Shown: in pieces, positions 16,168 through 24,440 of the stretch
Position numbering within the stretch: position 1 is the stretch's first letter
How the letters are laid out: every line of letters starts with the position of its first letter
NCBI RefSeq assembly: GCF_004125825.1
Contig: NZ_QQWI01000010.1
Coordinates: forward strand, 1 to 40,363
Source of the DNA: Fusibacter sp. A1
Lineage (GTDB): Bacteria > Bacillota > Clostridia > Peptostreptococcales > Acidaminobacteraceae
Reading direction: 5' to 3'
DNA: 40,363 bases
Made by a program: the position numbers and the translations under genes
Notes under the pieces: model-generated
The model's database searches: none
What the model saw: only the letters and a program-made list of their open reading frames with translations
What the model was told of the DNA's origin: nothing

Positions 16168-16245
16168 TTATTGATGCTGTTTACAGCTGATATAAATTGT
16201 GTGACAGGGGTTGCACAACAAAAAAAACAATTTGAGGAGGATCTC
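16168..16245 (+). promoter_or_regulatory. Intercistronic leader of rbsB with small hairpins
   Basis: Between rbsC and rbsB a GCTGT/ACAGC hairpin (16176-16187) and a TTGTG/CACAA pairing (about 16197-16219) precede a strong GAGGAGG ribosome site (16234-16240). Such stems can stabilise or partly insulate the binding-protein message, which is normally needed in excess. No promoter is evident. Confidence 0.4.
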
Positions 16246-17973
16246 ATGAAAAAAGTATTATCTCTTGCACTGGTGTTACTTTTATTGATGTCAATGTTTG
16301 CTGGGTGTTCTAGCAATAGTGACAGTGATGAAACTAGCGGTAAAATTGGTTTAATCGTTTCTACGCTAAATAATCCATTCTTTGTGACTTTAAAAGATGG
16401 TGCACAAGAAAAGGCTAAAGAATTGGGATTGGAATTAGTAGTACTTGATTCACAAAATGATGCAGCGGCTGAACTTTCAAATATGGAAGACTTACTAACA
16501 CAGGGTGTTAGCGTTATCCTGATCAATCCAACGGATTCAGATGCTGTTGGAAATGCAATTAAGGCTGCAAATGCAAAAGGTGTTCCAGTAATTACGCTTG
16601 ATAGAGGTGCGAACTCAGGAGAAGTCGTTTCGCATATCGCATCTGATAATGTAGCTGGCGGCTTAATGGCAGGGCAATACATAGTTGAACTGTTAGGCGG
16701 CGCCGGTAAGGTAGTCGAGCTAGAAGGTATCGCAGGCACATCTGCGGCAAGAGATAGAGGCCAAGGATTCAATGATGCTTTGGTTGGTACGGATGTTGAA
16801 GTTGTAGCAAATCAAGTTGCAGATTTTGATAGAACTAAAGGGCTTTCCGTAATGGAGAATATTTTACAAGCTCAACCAGAAATCAATGCTGTATTTGCTC
16901 ATAATGATGAAATGGCTTTAGGTGCTATAAAAGCGATTGAGTCAGCAGGAAAAAACATCATCGTTGTTGGATTTGATGCGACTGATGATGCGGTAAATGC
17001 TGTGAAGGAAGGTTCTATGGCGGCGACTGTTGCCCAGCAACCGAATCTAATCGGTAGTTTGGGTGTAGAAGCTGCAAAAAAAGTCATCGACGGGTCTACA
17101 GTTGATGCATTTATTCCGGTAGCGCTAAAGCTTATTACAGGTAGCGACGAGCCGGTGGTTCAAGAAGCAAAGACGATGGGTCTGATTCTATCCACCTTGA
17201 ACAACCCGTTTTTTGTAACTTTAAAAGAAGGTGCTGAAGCCAAAGCTGCTGAACTAGGAGTGGAATTAATCGTTTTAGACTCTCAAAATGATGCGGCTAA
17301 GGAACTTTCGAATATGGAAGATCTATTAACACAAGGTGTTGATCTGATCTTAATCAATCCAACAGATTCTGATGCGGTAGGCAATGCAATTAAAGCAGCC
17401 AACAGTGCTGGTGTGCCGGTAATTACATTAGATCGTGGAGCTAATCATGGCGAAGTGATTTCTCATGTGGCTTCTGACAATATCGCAGGTGGAGTTATGG
17501 CTGGCAAGTACATCGCTGAATTATTAGGTGGTACTGGCAATGTTGTTGAACTCGAAGGTATTGCAGGTACTTCTGCGGCAAGAGATAGAGGTCAAGGCTT
17601 TAACGATGCATTAGTAGGAACAGACATAACAGTAGTCGCAAAACAGGTTGCTGATTTTGATAGAACAAAAGGATTGTCTGTCATGGAAAACATTTTGCAA
17701 GCACAGCCCGAAATCAATGCTGTATTTGCTCATAATGATGAAATGGCACTAGGAGCACTTACTGCAATTGAAGTATCTGGTAGAGATATTATCGTTGTCG
17801 GATTTGATGCGACAGATGATGCTGTAAAAGCTGTAGAAGCTGGTAAAATGGCGGCAACAGTTGCTCAGCAACCCAATTTGATCGGTGCTTTAGGTGTTGA
17901 ATTTGGATTAAAGGCATTATCTGGCGAGCAAGTTGATTCCTATGTTCCAGTAGAGTTGATGCTAGTAAAATAA
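16246..17973 (+). CDS. rbsB: Ribose-binding lipoprotein with two tandem RbsB domains
   Basis: ATG 16246 follows GAGGAGG by 5 nt; the product has 575 residues, about twice a normal RbsB. A lipoprotein signal peptide ends at MFAGC (Cys21). Domain 1 spans residues 33-304. After a linker of about six residues, domain 2 spans 311-575 without a second signal peptide. By eye the two are about 80% identical with a 277-residue period. Both keep the E. coli ribose-contact motifs: [49 protein letters not shown] and AQQP. Synonymous sites differ widely, so this is an old duplication under selection, not an assembly artefact. It delivers ribose to RbsC/RbsA. Confidence 0.95.
   Translation: MKKVLSLALVLLLLMSMFAGCSSNSDSDETSGKIGLIVSTLNNPFFVTLKDGAQEKAKELGLELVVLDSQNDAAAELSNMEDLLTQGVSVILINPTDSDAVGNAIKAANAKGVPVITLDRGANSGEVVSHIASDNVAGGLMAGQYIVELLGGAGKVVELEGIAGTSAARDRGQGFNDALVGTDVEVVANQVADFDRTKGLSVMENILQAQPEINAVFAHNDEMALGAIKAIESAGKNIIVVGFDATDDAVNAVKEGSMAATVAQQPNLIGSLGVEAAKKVIDGSTVDAFIPVALKLITGSDEPVVQEAKTMGLILSTLNNPFFVTLKEGAEAKAAELGVELIVLDSQNDAAKELSNMEDLLTQGVDLILINPTDSDAVGNAIKAANSAGVPVITLDRGANHGEVISHVASDNIAGGVMAGKYIAELLGGTGNVVELEGIAGTSAARDRGQGFNDALVGTDITVVAKQVADFDRTKGLSVMENILQAQPEINAVFAHNDEMALGALTAIEVSGRDIIVVGFDATDDAVKAVEAGKMAATVAQQPNLIGALGVEFGLKALSGEQVDSYVPVELMLVK
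16345..17961 (+). repeat. In-frame 831-bp tandem duplication inside rbsB
   Basis: The segment from about 16345 recurs from 17176 with a period of 831 bp and no net frame change. Protein identity is much higher than identity at third codon positions; compare the codons for STLNNPFF at 16357-16380 and 17188-17211. That indicates purifying selection on both copies after an old duplication. Confidence 0.9.
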
Positions 17974-17988
17974 GAAATACTCCCCATG

Positions 17989-18043
17989 CTCCTTTTATCT
18001 ATCCCATACATGATGTATGGGTTTAGATAAAAGGAGTTTTTTT
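17989..18043 (+). terminator. Rho-independent terminator of the rbs operon
   Basis: CTCCTTTTATCT (17989-18000) pairs with AGATAAAAGGAG (18025-18036). A second inner stem (CCCATACAT/ATGTATGGG) extends the hairpin, and seven T follow. It lies 15 nt after the rbsB stop. Confidence 0.9.
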
Positions 18044-18112
18044 GCAGTTACAGCCTAATCCAAATGATACATATGAGGTAGACAGCAAGGGTATTCTGTA
18101 AGAGGTTCTTAC

Positions 18113-19333
18113 TTATTTATTATCTCTGTCATACTGAATAATATCGTTTACACATTCCTTAACCGATACATAGAGCTTATCGAGTGAGGGCTCGGTAACA
18201 AGTGAACCTATTAAGCATACAGGATTTGTTTTTTGATGTGTATTGATATCGGTATAAAAATGACTGGTGAGATCACGGGCTTTAAGGTGGGGAAAGATAT
18301 ACCACTGTTTTACCGTAATTAGCTGCTTAATATCAACACCGACATTCGCTAGCTCATCCGTCATGCCATCGATTGCTGATTTAGATATCTTTCCATATGT
18401 ATAGGCAACAAGGGTAGTACGTGCCGATTGTCTTTTTGTATAGAAAAACTGAATTTTTCCGTTTTGTCCAAAGTTTGATTTGAAGTAAGTTGTTGGAAGA
18501 TGTTTATTGTGAACTTCATAAACCGCAGAAATAAAGGGATTGGTTTCGATTTTTTTCATAAGTGTGTTATACAAGGTGTCTTTAATTACATCCTTAGGCA
18601 ACTTGGTTGTGATGAGGACTTTATCAAAGTAGTCATGTCCGTAAGGTGATTCGATTTTTACCTTTTTGTTTACTACTTCTACATTGATCACTTCGAGCGA
18701 ATATCTGATATCAGATATATTCTCGCTTAAGCGACTAATAAGGTTCGACATTCCTTTGTTGAGGCTAAGTAGTTTATCTCCTTTTATAAAAGCATAGAGT
18801 ATGTCAAGACTAAAGATCTTAAATACATAATAGGCTTGAATATGATTGATATTACCGAGTCCGAATGAAGACAGCAAGGGGGTTATGATTTTTGTGATCT
18901 GCTCTAACTGATGGTGATTCGCATAGGAGTTAAAAGTAACCAGTAGTTCCTCAGGTACAAAATCAAATCGTACACCCTCAAGATACGTTTTATGTGGTAG
19001 AAGGAGTTTAGAAAGCTTGTTAAGTTCTTCAAGTAGAAGTTGTACTTCGTTTTGTGACATCATCTCGGTAGGTTGGTAGCATTCGTTGACATAGTTTTTG
19101 TAGATGAAAACCTCTGAGTAGTCAACTTTTAACTCAATAAGCAGCTCTTTGATTTTATTGGAAAAGGAAAATACGGTACCAATGTCTGTGTACACACCTT
19201 TACTAAAGAGTGTTCTACAATGACCACCGATATGTTCTTCCTTTTCGTAAATTGTAACCTCAGTTCCTGCTTTTTCTAGTAAGTAGGCGGCTAACATACC
19301 ACTAAAACCTGCACCAATTACTGCAACTCTCAT
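18113..19333 (-). CDS. FAD-dependent oxidoreductase (amine-oxidase / protoporphyrinogen-oxidase-like)
   Basis: The 406-residue protein opens with the dinucleotide-binding fold VAVIGAGFSGMLAAYLLEKA (GxGxxG at 7-12). The acidic EKEEHIGGHCRTL follows, the pattern of amine-oxidase-type and UDP-galactopyranose-mutase-type flavoproteins. A late segment (NPVCLIGSLVTEPSLDKLYVS) resembles their C-terminal FAD contact. No membrane segment is visible. It lies 11 nt downstream of the DDE-transposase-like gene and is probably co-transcribed with it, an unusual pairing. The substrate is unknown. Confidence 0.75.
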   Translation of the reverse strand: MRVAVIGAGFSGMLAAYLLEKAGTEVTIYEKEEHIGGHCRTLFSKGVYTDIGTVFSFSNKIKELLIELKVDYSEVFIYKNYVNECYQPTEMMSQNEVQLLLEELNKLSKLLLPHKTYLEGVRFDFVPEELLVTFNSYANHHQLEQITKIITPLLSSFGLGNINHIQAYYVFKIFSLDILYAFIKGDKLLSLNKGMSNLISRLSENISDIRYSLEVINVEVVNKKVKIESPYGHDYFDKVLITTKLPKDVIKDTLYNTLMKKIETNPFISAVYEVHNKHLPTTYFKSNFGQNGKIQFFYTKRQSARTTLVAYTYGKISKSAIDGMTDELANVGVDIKQLITVKQWYIFPHLKARDLTSHFYTDINTHQKTNPVCLIGSLVTEPSLDKLYVSVKECVNDIIQYDRDNK

Positions 19334-19344
19334 ATAATCACCTA

Positions 19345-20331
19345 TTAATAATTACGGTCCATATACGCCCATATTGGGAGTATGGTTTGTGTGTTTGTAG
19401 ATAAGTTATGGTACTCGATTGGGGATAATAACCCTTCAGAGTACTGCTTTTTTATGTTCAAGTTGTAATTTCTTATATGGTGCTGAAAACTTATTTTTAC
19501 ATGACTTAGAGCCTGTGCGGATTTAATAAAGGGCATGACAAATTCAGAGTTCACTGATGAGTAGTTTTGCCTTAATTCATGAAACAGCTCCACATGATCA
19601 TCATCGCTCAGAAAATGTAACGTTGGATCAAAGCCGTGCTCTTTTAAGGTGTTAGAAAGTTTTAACCGGGATACTTGATCAGATTTTTTTAGGAGCTTAC
19701 GGTCTTCAAAGAAGCAGAGGTAGGCAATTGGCATATTTAAGCTAGTAGCAACTGAAAGGGCGACAGCTGTCAATAGATCCTCAAAATGCTTGTATGAAAC
19801 CTTTGAATAAATCCTTGAACAGGCGATATGACTTTTTATATCTATGAGGTTGTATAGATAAAGGTGTCCGTAGTTAGGTGTATAGCCGTAATCAGTAATC
19901 CAGAAGATCCAACACTCGCCGCTTGTAAGTGAGTTTAAGTCAGGAAGCTGACTTTTATGATCGGCTTGGTATTTTTTTGCATATTTAATGCGGTTTTCTT
20001 TGCGCGTTAAGGCGTGTCTTTTTAATATGTTATAGACTGCTGATTCACTAATCTTGCATCCAAGTTCATCAAGTAGGTACTTCAAAGCTCGGGGACCATA
20101 GTGGGGATAGGTTTTTACTAGCCTAAATAACTTCTCTTCAATCGAAGCACTGGTCTTATTGAGTGGGATAAAACTTTTTTTCTTGTCGTTTAGGCCATCA
20201 ATACCATCTTCTTTAAACCTAGTTAACCATCTGTAATAGATTGTTCTAGAGATCGCGTACTTTTTGCAAGTAGGACTGATACCATTTTTTAATCCCTCTG
20301 AAATTATTTTATACTTCTGGTCTTTTAGCAT
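19345..20331 (-). CDS. DDE transposase-like protein (IS481/IS3-type integrase core), possibly domesticated
   Basis: The 328-residue protein has an N-terminal homeodomain-like HTH (GISPTCKKYAISRTIYYRWL) and a second HTH region (about 65-110). An rve-type core follows with candidate catalytic residues Asp147 (WITDYGY), Asp210 (FFED) and Glu248 (HVELFHELR), spaced as in IS481/IS3 enzymes. The sequence around the second Asp is divergent: no DxG. No terminal inverted repeats were found flanking the gene pair, and a flavoprotein gene follows in the same unit. It may be a domesticated DNA-binding protein rather than an active transposase. Confidence 0.7.
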   Translation of the reverse strand: MLKDQKYKIISEGLKNGISPTCKKYAISRTIYYRWLTRFKEDGIDGLNDKKKSFIPLNKTSASIEEKLFRLVKTYPHYGPRALKYLLDELGCKISESAVYNILKRHALTRKENRIKYAKKYQADHKSQLPDLNSLTSGECWIFWITDYGYTPNYGHLYLYNLIDIKSHIACSRIYSKVSYKHFEDLLTAVALSVATSLNMPIAYLCFFEDRKLLKKSDQVSRLKLSNTLKEHGFDPTLHFLSDDDHVELFHELRQNYSSVNSEFVMPFIKSAQALSHVKISFQHHIRNYNLNIKKQYSEGLLSPIEYHNLSTNTQTILPIWAYMDRNY

Positions 20332-20353
20332 GGTTATTTATCTCCCTGATTTT

Positions 20354-20382
20354 ATTCTAATTCCCCAAACTTTAAATGGCAA
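20354..20382 (-). promoter_or_regulatory. Promoter candidate for the DDE-like/FAD gene pair
   Basis: On the minus strand TTGCCA (20382-20377), a 17-bp spacer and TAGAAT (20359-20354) fit sigma-A. The start of transcription would fall very close to the AGGGAG ribosome site, giving a short leader. Confidence 0.55.
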
Positions 20383-20407
20383 GATATATTCACTGAGGCA
20401 AAAAGTT

Positions 20408-20553
20408 TACTTTGCCTATCTGTTTACACTTTTTATAAAACTAGCTATAGTTTGATCTGACAAAAGTGTGTGAAATAAATACCTCGTGTTTTATTCTCAG
20501 AAAATTCACGCGATTACCCAGCGATTTCCAAGTGTAAACAGTTAGGTAAAGTA
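20408..20553. repeat. 24-bp inverted repeat pair flanking about 98 bp in the divergent intergenic region
   Basis: The arm at 20408-20431 (containing CTGTTTACACTT) and the arm at 20530-20553 (containing AAGTGTAAACAG) are inverted copies with two mismatches. They lie between the divergent DDE-like gene and hypB, in a 309-nt stretch with no ORF. The left arm provides TTTACA (20423-20428), 17 bp before TATAGT (20446-20451), so a plus-strand promoter overlaps it. The pair could be two operators, or the ends of a 146-bp MITE-like element. No target duplication is obvious. Confidence 0.7.
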
Positions 20554-20585
20554 GAAGCTCAAAAAAAACGTTGAAAAACTTAGGT

Positions 20586-20614
20586 TTGATGACCGTATTT
20601 AATAGTGGTAGACT
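20586..20614 (+). promoter_or_regulatory. Promoter candidate for the hypB operon
   Basis: TTGATG (20586-20591), 17 bp, TAGACT (20609-20614) lie 27 nt before the hypB start, whose ribosome site is GGAGGG. A second candidate overlaps the inverted repeat at 20423-20451. Confidence 0.55.
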
Positions 20615-20640
20615 CTGCATAAGAACATGGAGGGAAAGTC

Positions 20641-21318
20641 ATGCAAGATATGAAAGTGTTTAAAATTCAAAAGAATATTCATGAGGACAATCAACTGGTT
20701 GCAAAGGAAACTAGAAACCATCTTAAAACCAAGTCAACCTACTTAGTCAACATTATGTCCTCACCTGGAAGTGGCAAGACCACTACCTTGGTGAGTACCA
20801 TTAAGGTTCTAAAAAAGGAGCTTGCAATAGGAGTGATGGAAGCAGATGTCGATTCAGATGTTGATGCAAGAACCGTTCAAAATGCAGGTGCAAAGGCTAT
20901 TCAACTTCATACGGGTGGACTTTGTCATTTAGATGCCACTATGACCAGACAAGGGCTTGATGAATTGGGGATAGAGGAGTTGGATTTGGTTTTTCTTGAG
21001 AACATCGGCAACTTGATTTGCCCAGCAGGCTACGATACTGGAGCTATGAAGAATGTGGCAATTCTGAGTGTGCCAGAAGGTGATGACAAGCCCTTAAAAT
21101 ACCCCAAGATTTTTTGCATGGTCGATGCGCTTATTATCAATAAAATTGATGCACTTGAGCATTTTGATTTTGACTTTGATAAGTTAGAATCGCGTGTTAG
21201 AGCCCTAAATCCTGACATTGTCCTATTTAAGGTGTCAGCAAAGACGGGAGAAGGCATTGACGAATGGGCCAAGTGGCTTACATCTGAAATGAGAGGTGAA
21301 GGCAATGACAAAAAGTAA
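20641..21318 (+). CDS. hypB: Nickel-insertion GTPase HypB
   Basis: The 225-residue SIMIBI-class GTPase supplies nickel to [NiFe]-hydrogenase or a related Ni enzyme with HypA. It shows P-loop SSPGSGKTT, VMEADVDSDVDA (switch I region), HTGGLCHLDA with conserved metal-site Cys/His, ENIGNLICPA and the specificity motif NKID. The usual N-terminal His-rich or CxxCGC nickel site is absent. It overlaps the next gene by 14 nt. There is no hydrogenase structural gene nor hypC/D/E/F in the window, so the client enzyme must be elsewhere or unconventional. Confidence 0.93.
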   Translation: MQDMKVFKIQKNIHEDNQLVAKETRNHLKTKSTYLVNIMSSPGSGKTTTLVSTIKVLKKELAIGVMEADVDSDVDARTVQNAGAKAIQLHTGGLCHLDATMTRQGLDELGIEELDLVFLENIGNLICPAGYDTGAMKNVAILSVPEGDDKPLKYPKIFCMVDALIINKIDALEHFDFDFDKLESRVRALNPDIVLFKVSAKTGEGIDEWAKWLTSEMRGEGNDKK

Positions 21319-24079
21319 AACTCTTGATTTTGATCGCTTAAAGGAAAAGTATAAGTTTGCCTTGTCTTGGGATGATGTTGGAAATCGCCCCTATAGAGAA
21401 GATGTTTTGGCTTTGGCTAATAAAATTGGCAGAACTAAGGCCGGTACATCCAGAGAAGCCATACCATTTGGTCCTGAGTATTATGCTATTGCGCCCTTGC
21501 TTGACGAATACCAGATAAAAGTTGCCATGAACTTAAGGTTTAGAGAAAAAGTAAGTGCAAAAGATATTAGCGAAGCAATCAGTGAACCCTATGAGAAAGT
21601 GGATGAAGCCCTTAAACATATTGCATGGACAGGCCTTGCGTTTGTCAATACCATCAATGGGGTGGACATGTACTGGTTAGATATCTTTGTCCCTGGACAC
21701 CTAGAAATGATTAATAACAATAAGGAGCTTGTGGAAAAGCATCCTGAAGTTGCTCTTGCCTTTTACTATTTTGGTAGTAAAAAGGGACCAATGGCAGCGG
21801 GAATTATGCCTATTGGCGGAGGACCTATGCGTGTACTCCCTATAGAACGAGCAATTGATGGCAATAGTAAAAAGGTGTCTTATGAAGAAATTTCAAAACA
21901 CCTCAACGAGGCAAGTACATTTAGTGTTTCAGACTGTTCCTGTAGAACTTCTAGAGAAGCGATGGGAGAAGGATGTGGTCATTTAAAAGAGGAAATGTGC
22001 GTCCAACTTGACCATGCTGCTGAGTATTACATAAAAACGGGACGCGGGCGAGAAATCAGCCGTGAAGAGGCCTTCGACATTATTAAAAGGGCAGAAGACA
22101 ATGGCTTGATGCATTCAGTACCTAATCTTGACGAGCCCGGACATACTCATGCTATTTGCAATTGTTGTGGTTGTGGTTGCTATGCTATGCGTTTAGCCAA
22201 TGAGTACCTCAATAACGATATTGTCAGGTCCAATTATAAGTCAGAAGTTGAAGAAGATAAGTGTGTCGCTTGTGGCGAGTGCGTGGATGTATGCCCGACA
22301 AATGCGCTACGATTGGGTCAAAAGCTATGTTCAACAGATGATATTAACGCGCAAATCACTAAACAAACTCCAAGAGATACAGAATGGAACAGTGACAAGT
22401 GGAACACAGACTATCGAATAAACCGGAAAAACACCATGGAGACTGGAACTGCTCCTTGCATTACTAAGTGTCCAGCTCATATTCCAGTACAAGGATATAT
22501 AAAACTGGCTTCACAAGGAAAGTATTTGGAAGCCCTAGAGCTTATAAAAAAACATAATCCACTACCAGCCGTTTGTGGTCGTGTTTGCCCAAAACTTTGT
22601 GAAGAAGACTGTACAAGAGGTGATATAGATGAAGCGGTAGCTGTTGACGATATAAAGAAATTTATTGCTGAAAAAGACCTTCAGGAGTCAACGAGATACG
22701 TACCGACAAAAAGACATGATTACTCAGATAAGAAAATTGCCATTATCGGTGGTGGACCATCTGGTTTAACGTGTGCTTATGATTTATCCATAGACGGCTA
22801 TGATGTTACCGTCTTTGAGAAGCAGGCTAGACTTGGTGGTATGTTGACCTTGGGAATACCTGAATACCGTCTGGAAAAAGATGTGATTGAAGCTGAAATA
22901 GATGTCTTAAGGGCGATGGGTGTTAAGTTTGAAACGGGGATAGAAATTGGAAAAGACATCAAGATTAACGAGCTAAGAAGTAAAGGGTTTGATGCTTTTT
23001 ACATTGCCATTGGTGCCCATAGCGGACGTAAACTCAATATTGAAGGAGAAGAAGCGCATGGCGTGTTTTCTGGAGTTGACTTTTTACGTGAAATCAATTT
23101 GGGTAGGGGATCTGAGGTCTCAAATAGAACAATCGTCATAGGTGGAGGTAATGTCGCCATCGATGTGGCTAGAAGTGCCATAAGATTATCCGATGTGACT
23201 CAAACGGCCATCTATTGCTTAGAATCCCAAACTGAAATGCCTGCCCATAAAGAAGAGATTGAAGAGGCTCTTGATGAAGGTATTGAAATATTCAATGGCT
23301 ATGGTCCTGCTAGAATTCTCACTTCAGGTGGGAAAGTAAGGGGTGTTGAGTTTAAAAAATGTCTCTCTGTCTTTGATGAATCAGGTAAGTTCAATCCAGT
23401 GTTTGATCAGGAAAACCCACTGACTGTCGAGTGTGATCATGTCTTGCTTTCAGTAGGGCAAACCTATGACTATGGTTCGATTTTGGATGGGGAAAATATT
23501 GAACTGACAAATAGACATACCATAGCTGTAGATCCCATCACCCTACAAACGAGTCGAGGAGATATCTTTGCAGGTGGTGATGTTGCCAGTGGTCCAAAGC
23601 TAGCGATCGATGCAATTGCATCAGGTAAGGAAGCTGCGATTTCTTTACACCGTTATGTGCAAAATGGTCAGTCACTGGTCTTTGGTCGAGATAATCACTC
23701 TTACAAGGTGCTCGAGAAATCAAATTTAACTGAATTAGAAAGTTATGACCATGTTAAAAGAGAAAAAACTCACCATGTGGATGGTGCAAGGGCTAGGGAA
23801 ACATTTAAAGACCTTCGAGGAACCTTCACTGAGGAACAGGTTAAATTAGAAACTGAACGCTGTTTAGGCTGTGGTGCCACAAAAGTTGATGAGTACTTAT
23901 GTGTAGGCTGTGGTGCCTGTACCCTAAAGTGTAAGTTTGATGCGATTTCACTTAGTCGCGTTCATAATGTTAAAGGGTATGAACTCAAAAACCTACCTAA
24001 GGCAGTTCTAAAGAAAGTCATCGGAAGGAAAGTTAAGATTGCTGCAAACCGGTTGAATCCTTTTGTTACAACAAGGTAG
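21305..24079 (+). CDS. Large Fe-S / FAD NAD(P)-oxidoreductase (GltD-like, multidomain)
   Basis: The 924-residue protein (ATG 21305, after AGAGGTGA) is modular. Residues about 1-320 carry cysteine clusters CSCR...CGH and CNCCGCGC. A ferredoxin-type cluster CVACGECVDVCP follows. Next comes a GltD/NfnB-type Fe-S region (CITKCPAHIPVQGYIKLAS, CGRVCPKLCEEDC), then an FAD/NAD(P)H fold (IAIIGGGPSGLTCAYDLS and VIGGGNVAIDVARSAIRL). A C-terminal pair of clusters (CLGCGATK...CVGCGACTLKC) closes it. It probably moves electrons between NAD(P)H, FAD and several [4Fe-4S] clusters in the cytoplasm. It lies between hypB and hypA, 8 nt before hypA. The partner and substrate are unknown. Confidence 0.85.
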   Translation: MTKSKTLDFDRLKEKYKFALSWDDVGNRPYREDVLALANKIGRTKAGTSREAIPFGPEYYAIAPLLDEYQIKVAMNLRFREKVSAKDISEAISEPYEKVDEALKHIAWTGLAFVNTINGVDMYWLDIFVPGHLEMINNNKELVEKHPEVALAFYYFGSKKGPMAAGIMPIGGGPMRVLPIERAIDGNSKKVSYEEISKHLNEASTFSVSDCSCRTSREAMGEGCGHLKEEMCVQLDHAAEYYIKTGRGREISREEAFDIIKRAEDNGLMHSVPNLDEPGHTHAICNCCGCGCYAMRLANEYLNNDIVRSNYKSEVEEDKCVACGECVDVCPTNALRLGQKLCSTDDINAQITKQTPRDTEWNSDKWNTDYRINRKNTMETGTAPCITKCPAHIPVQGYIKLASQGKYLEALELIKKHNPLPAVCGRVCPKLCEEDCTRGDIDEAVAVDDIKKFIAEKDLQESTRYVPTKRHDYSDKKIAIIGGGPSGLTCAYDLSIDGYDVTVFEKQARLGGMLTLGIPEYRLEKDVIEAEIDVLRAMGVKFETGIEIGKDIKINELRSKGFDAFYIAIGAHSGRKLNIEGEEAHGVFSGVDFLREINLGRGSEVSNRTIVIGGGNVAIDVARSAIRLSDVTQTAIYCLESQTEMPAHKEEIEEALDEGIEIFNGYGPARILTSGGKVRGVEFKKCLSVFDESGKFNPVFDQENPLTVECDHVLLSVGQTYDYGSILDGENIELTNRHTIAVDPITLQTSRGDIFAGGDVASGPKLAIDAIASGKEAAISLHRYVQNGQSLVFGRDNHSYKVLEKSNLTELESYDHVKREKTHHVDGARARETFKDLRGTFTEEQVKLETERCLGCGATKVDEYLCVGCGACTLKCKFDAISLSRVHNVKGYELKNLPKAVLKKVIGRKVKIAANRLNPFVTTR

Positions 24080-24087
24080 GGATAAAG

Positions 24088-24429
24088 ATGCACGAGTTAG
24101 GTATTGTATATGAAGTCATTAAAGTTGTAGAAACATTTGCAGAGGCAAACAAGCTTGTGGAGGTTTCTAAAATCGTTTTAGAAATTGGACAGTTATCGCA
24201 GGCAGTTCCACGATTTATTAAAGAATGTTACCCAGCAGCAGTCGATGGCACAAGGTTTGAAAATACGGACCTAGAGATCATCCTTGTTCCGGCAATCGGT
24301 TGTTGCAAGGGATGCGGTGTGGAGTACAACATTATTACTTATCAAAAAACTTGTCCGGAGTGTCATGGACAAACCTTTGAGTTGATATCGGGTAAAGAAT
24401 TTAGCATTAAAGAAGTCTTGGCATGTTAG
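24088..24429 (+). CDS. hypA: Nickel metallochaperone HypA
   Basis: The 113-residue protein keeps the N-terminal MHE nickel site (His2) and the zinc site CKGCG...CPECHG. Both are essential features of HypA/HybF, which hands nickel to the enzyme precursor with HypB. The usual length is about 113-115. It begins 8 nt after the oxidoreductase and ends 11 nt before the membrane protein, so all four genes look like one operon. Confidence 0.93.
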   Translation: MHELGIVYEVIKVVETFAEANKLVEVSKIVLEIGQLSQAVPRFIKECYPAAVDGTRFENTDLEIILVPAIGCCKGCGVEYNIITYQKTCPECHGQTFELISGKEFSIKEVLAC

Positions 24430-24440
24430 GGGAGGATCAA

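Noticed and set aside
16104..16772. 222-codon minus-strand frame across the rbsC/rbsB junction
   Set aside because: It is Ala/Ser/Pro-rich antisense of rbsB and rbsC with no recognisable domain.
16246..17973. Tandem rbsB as an assembly artefact
   Set aside because: The two copies differ at many synonymous and about 50 amino-acid positions, so they are not a duplicated read segment.
18043..20640. DDE-like/FAD pair as a complete insertion sequence
   Set aside because: No matching ends were seen on the two sides; the 24-bp repeats both lie on one side of the transposase-like gene.
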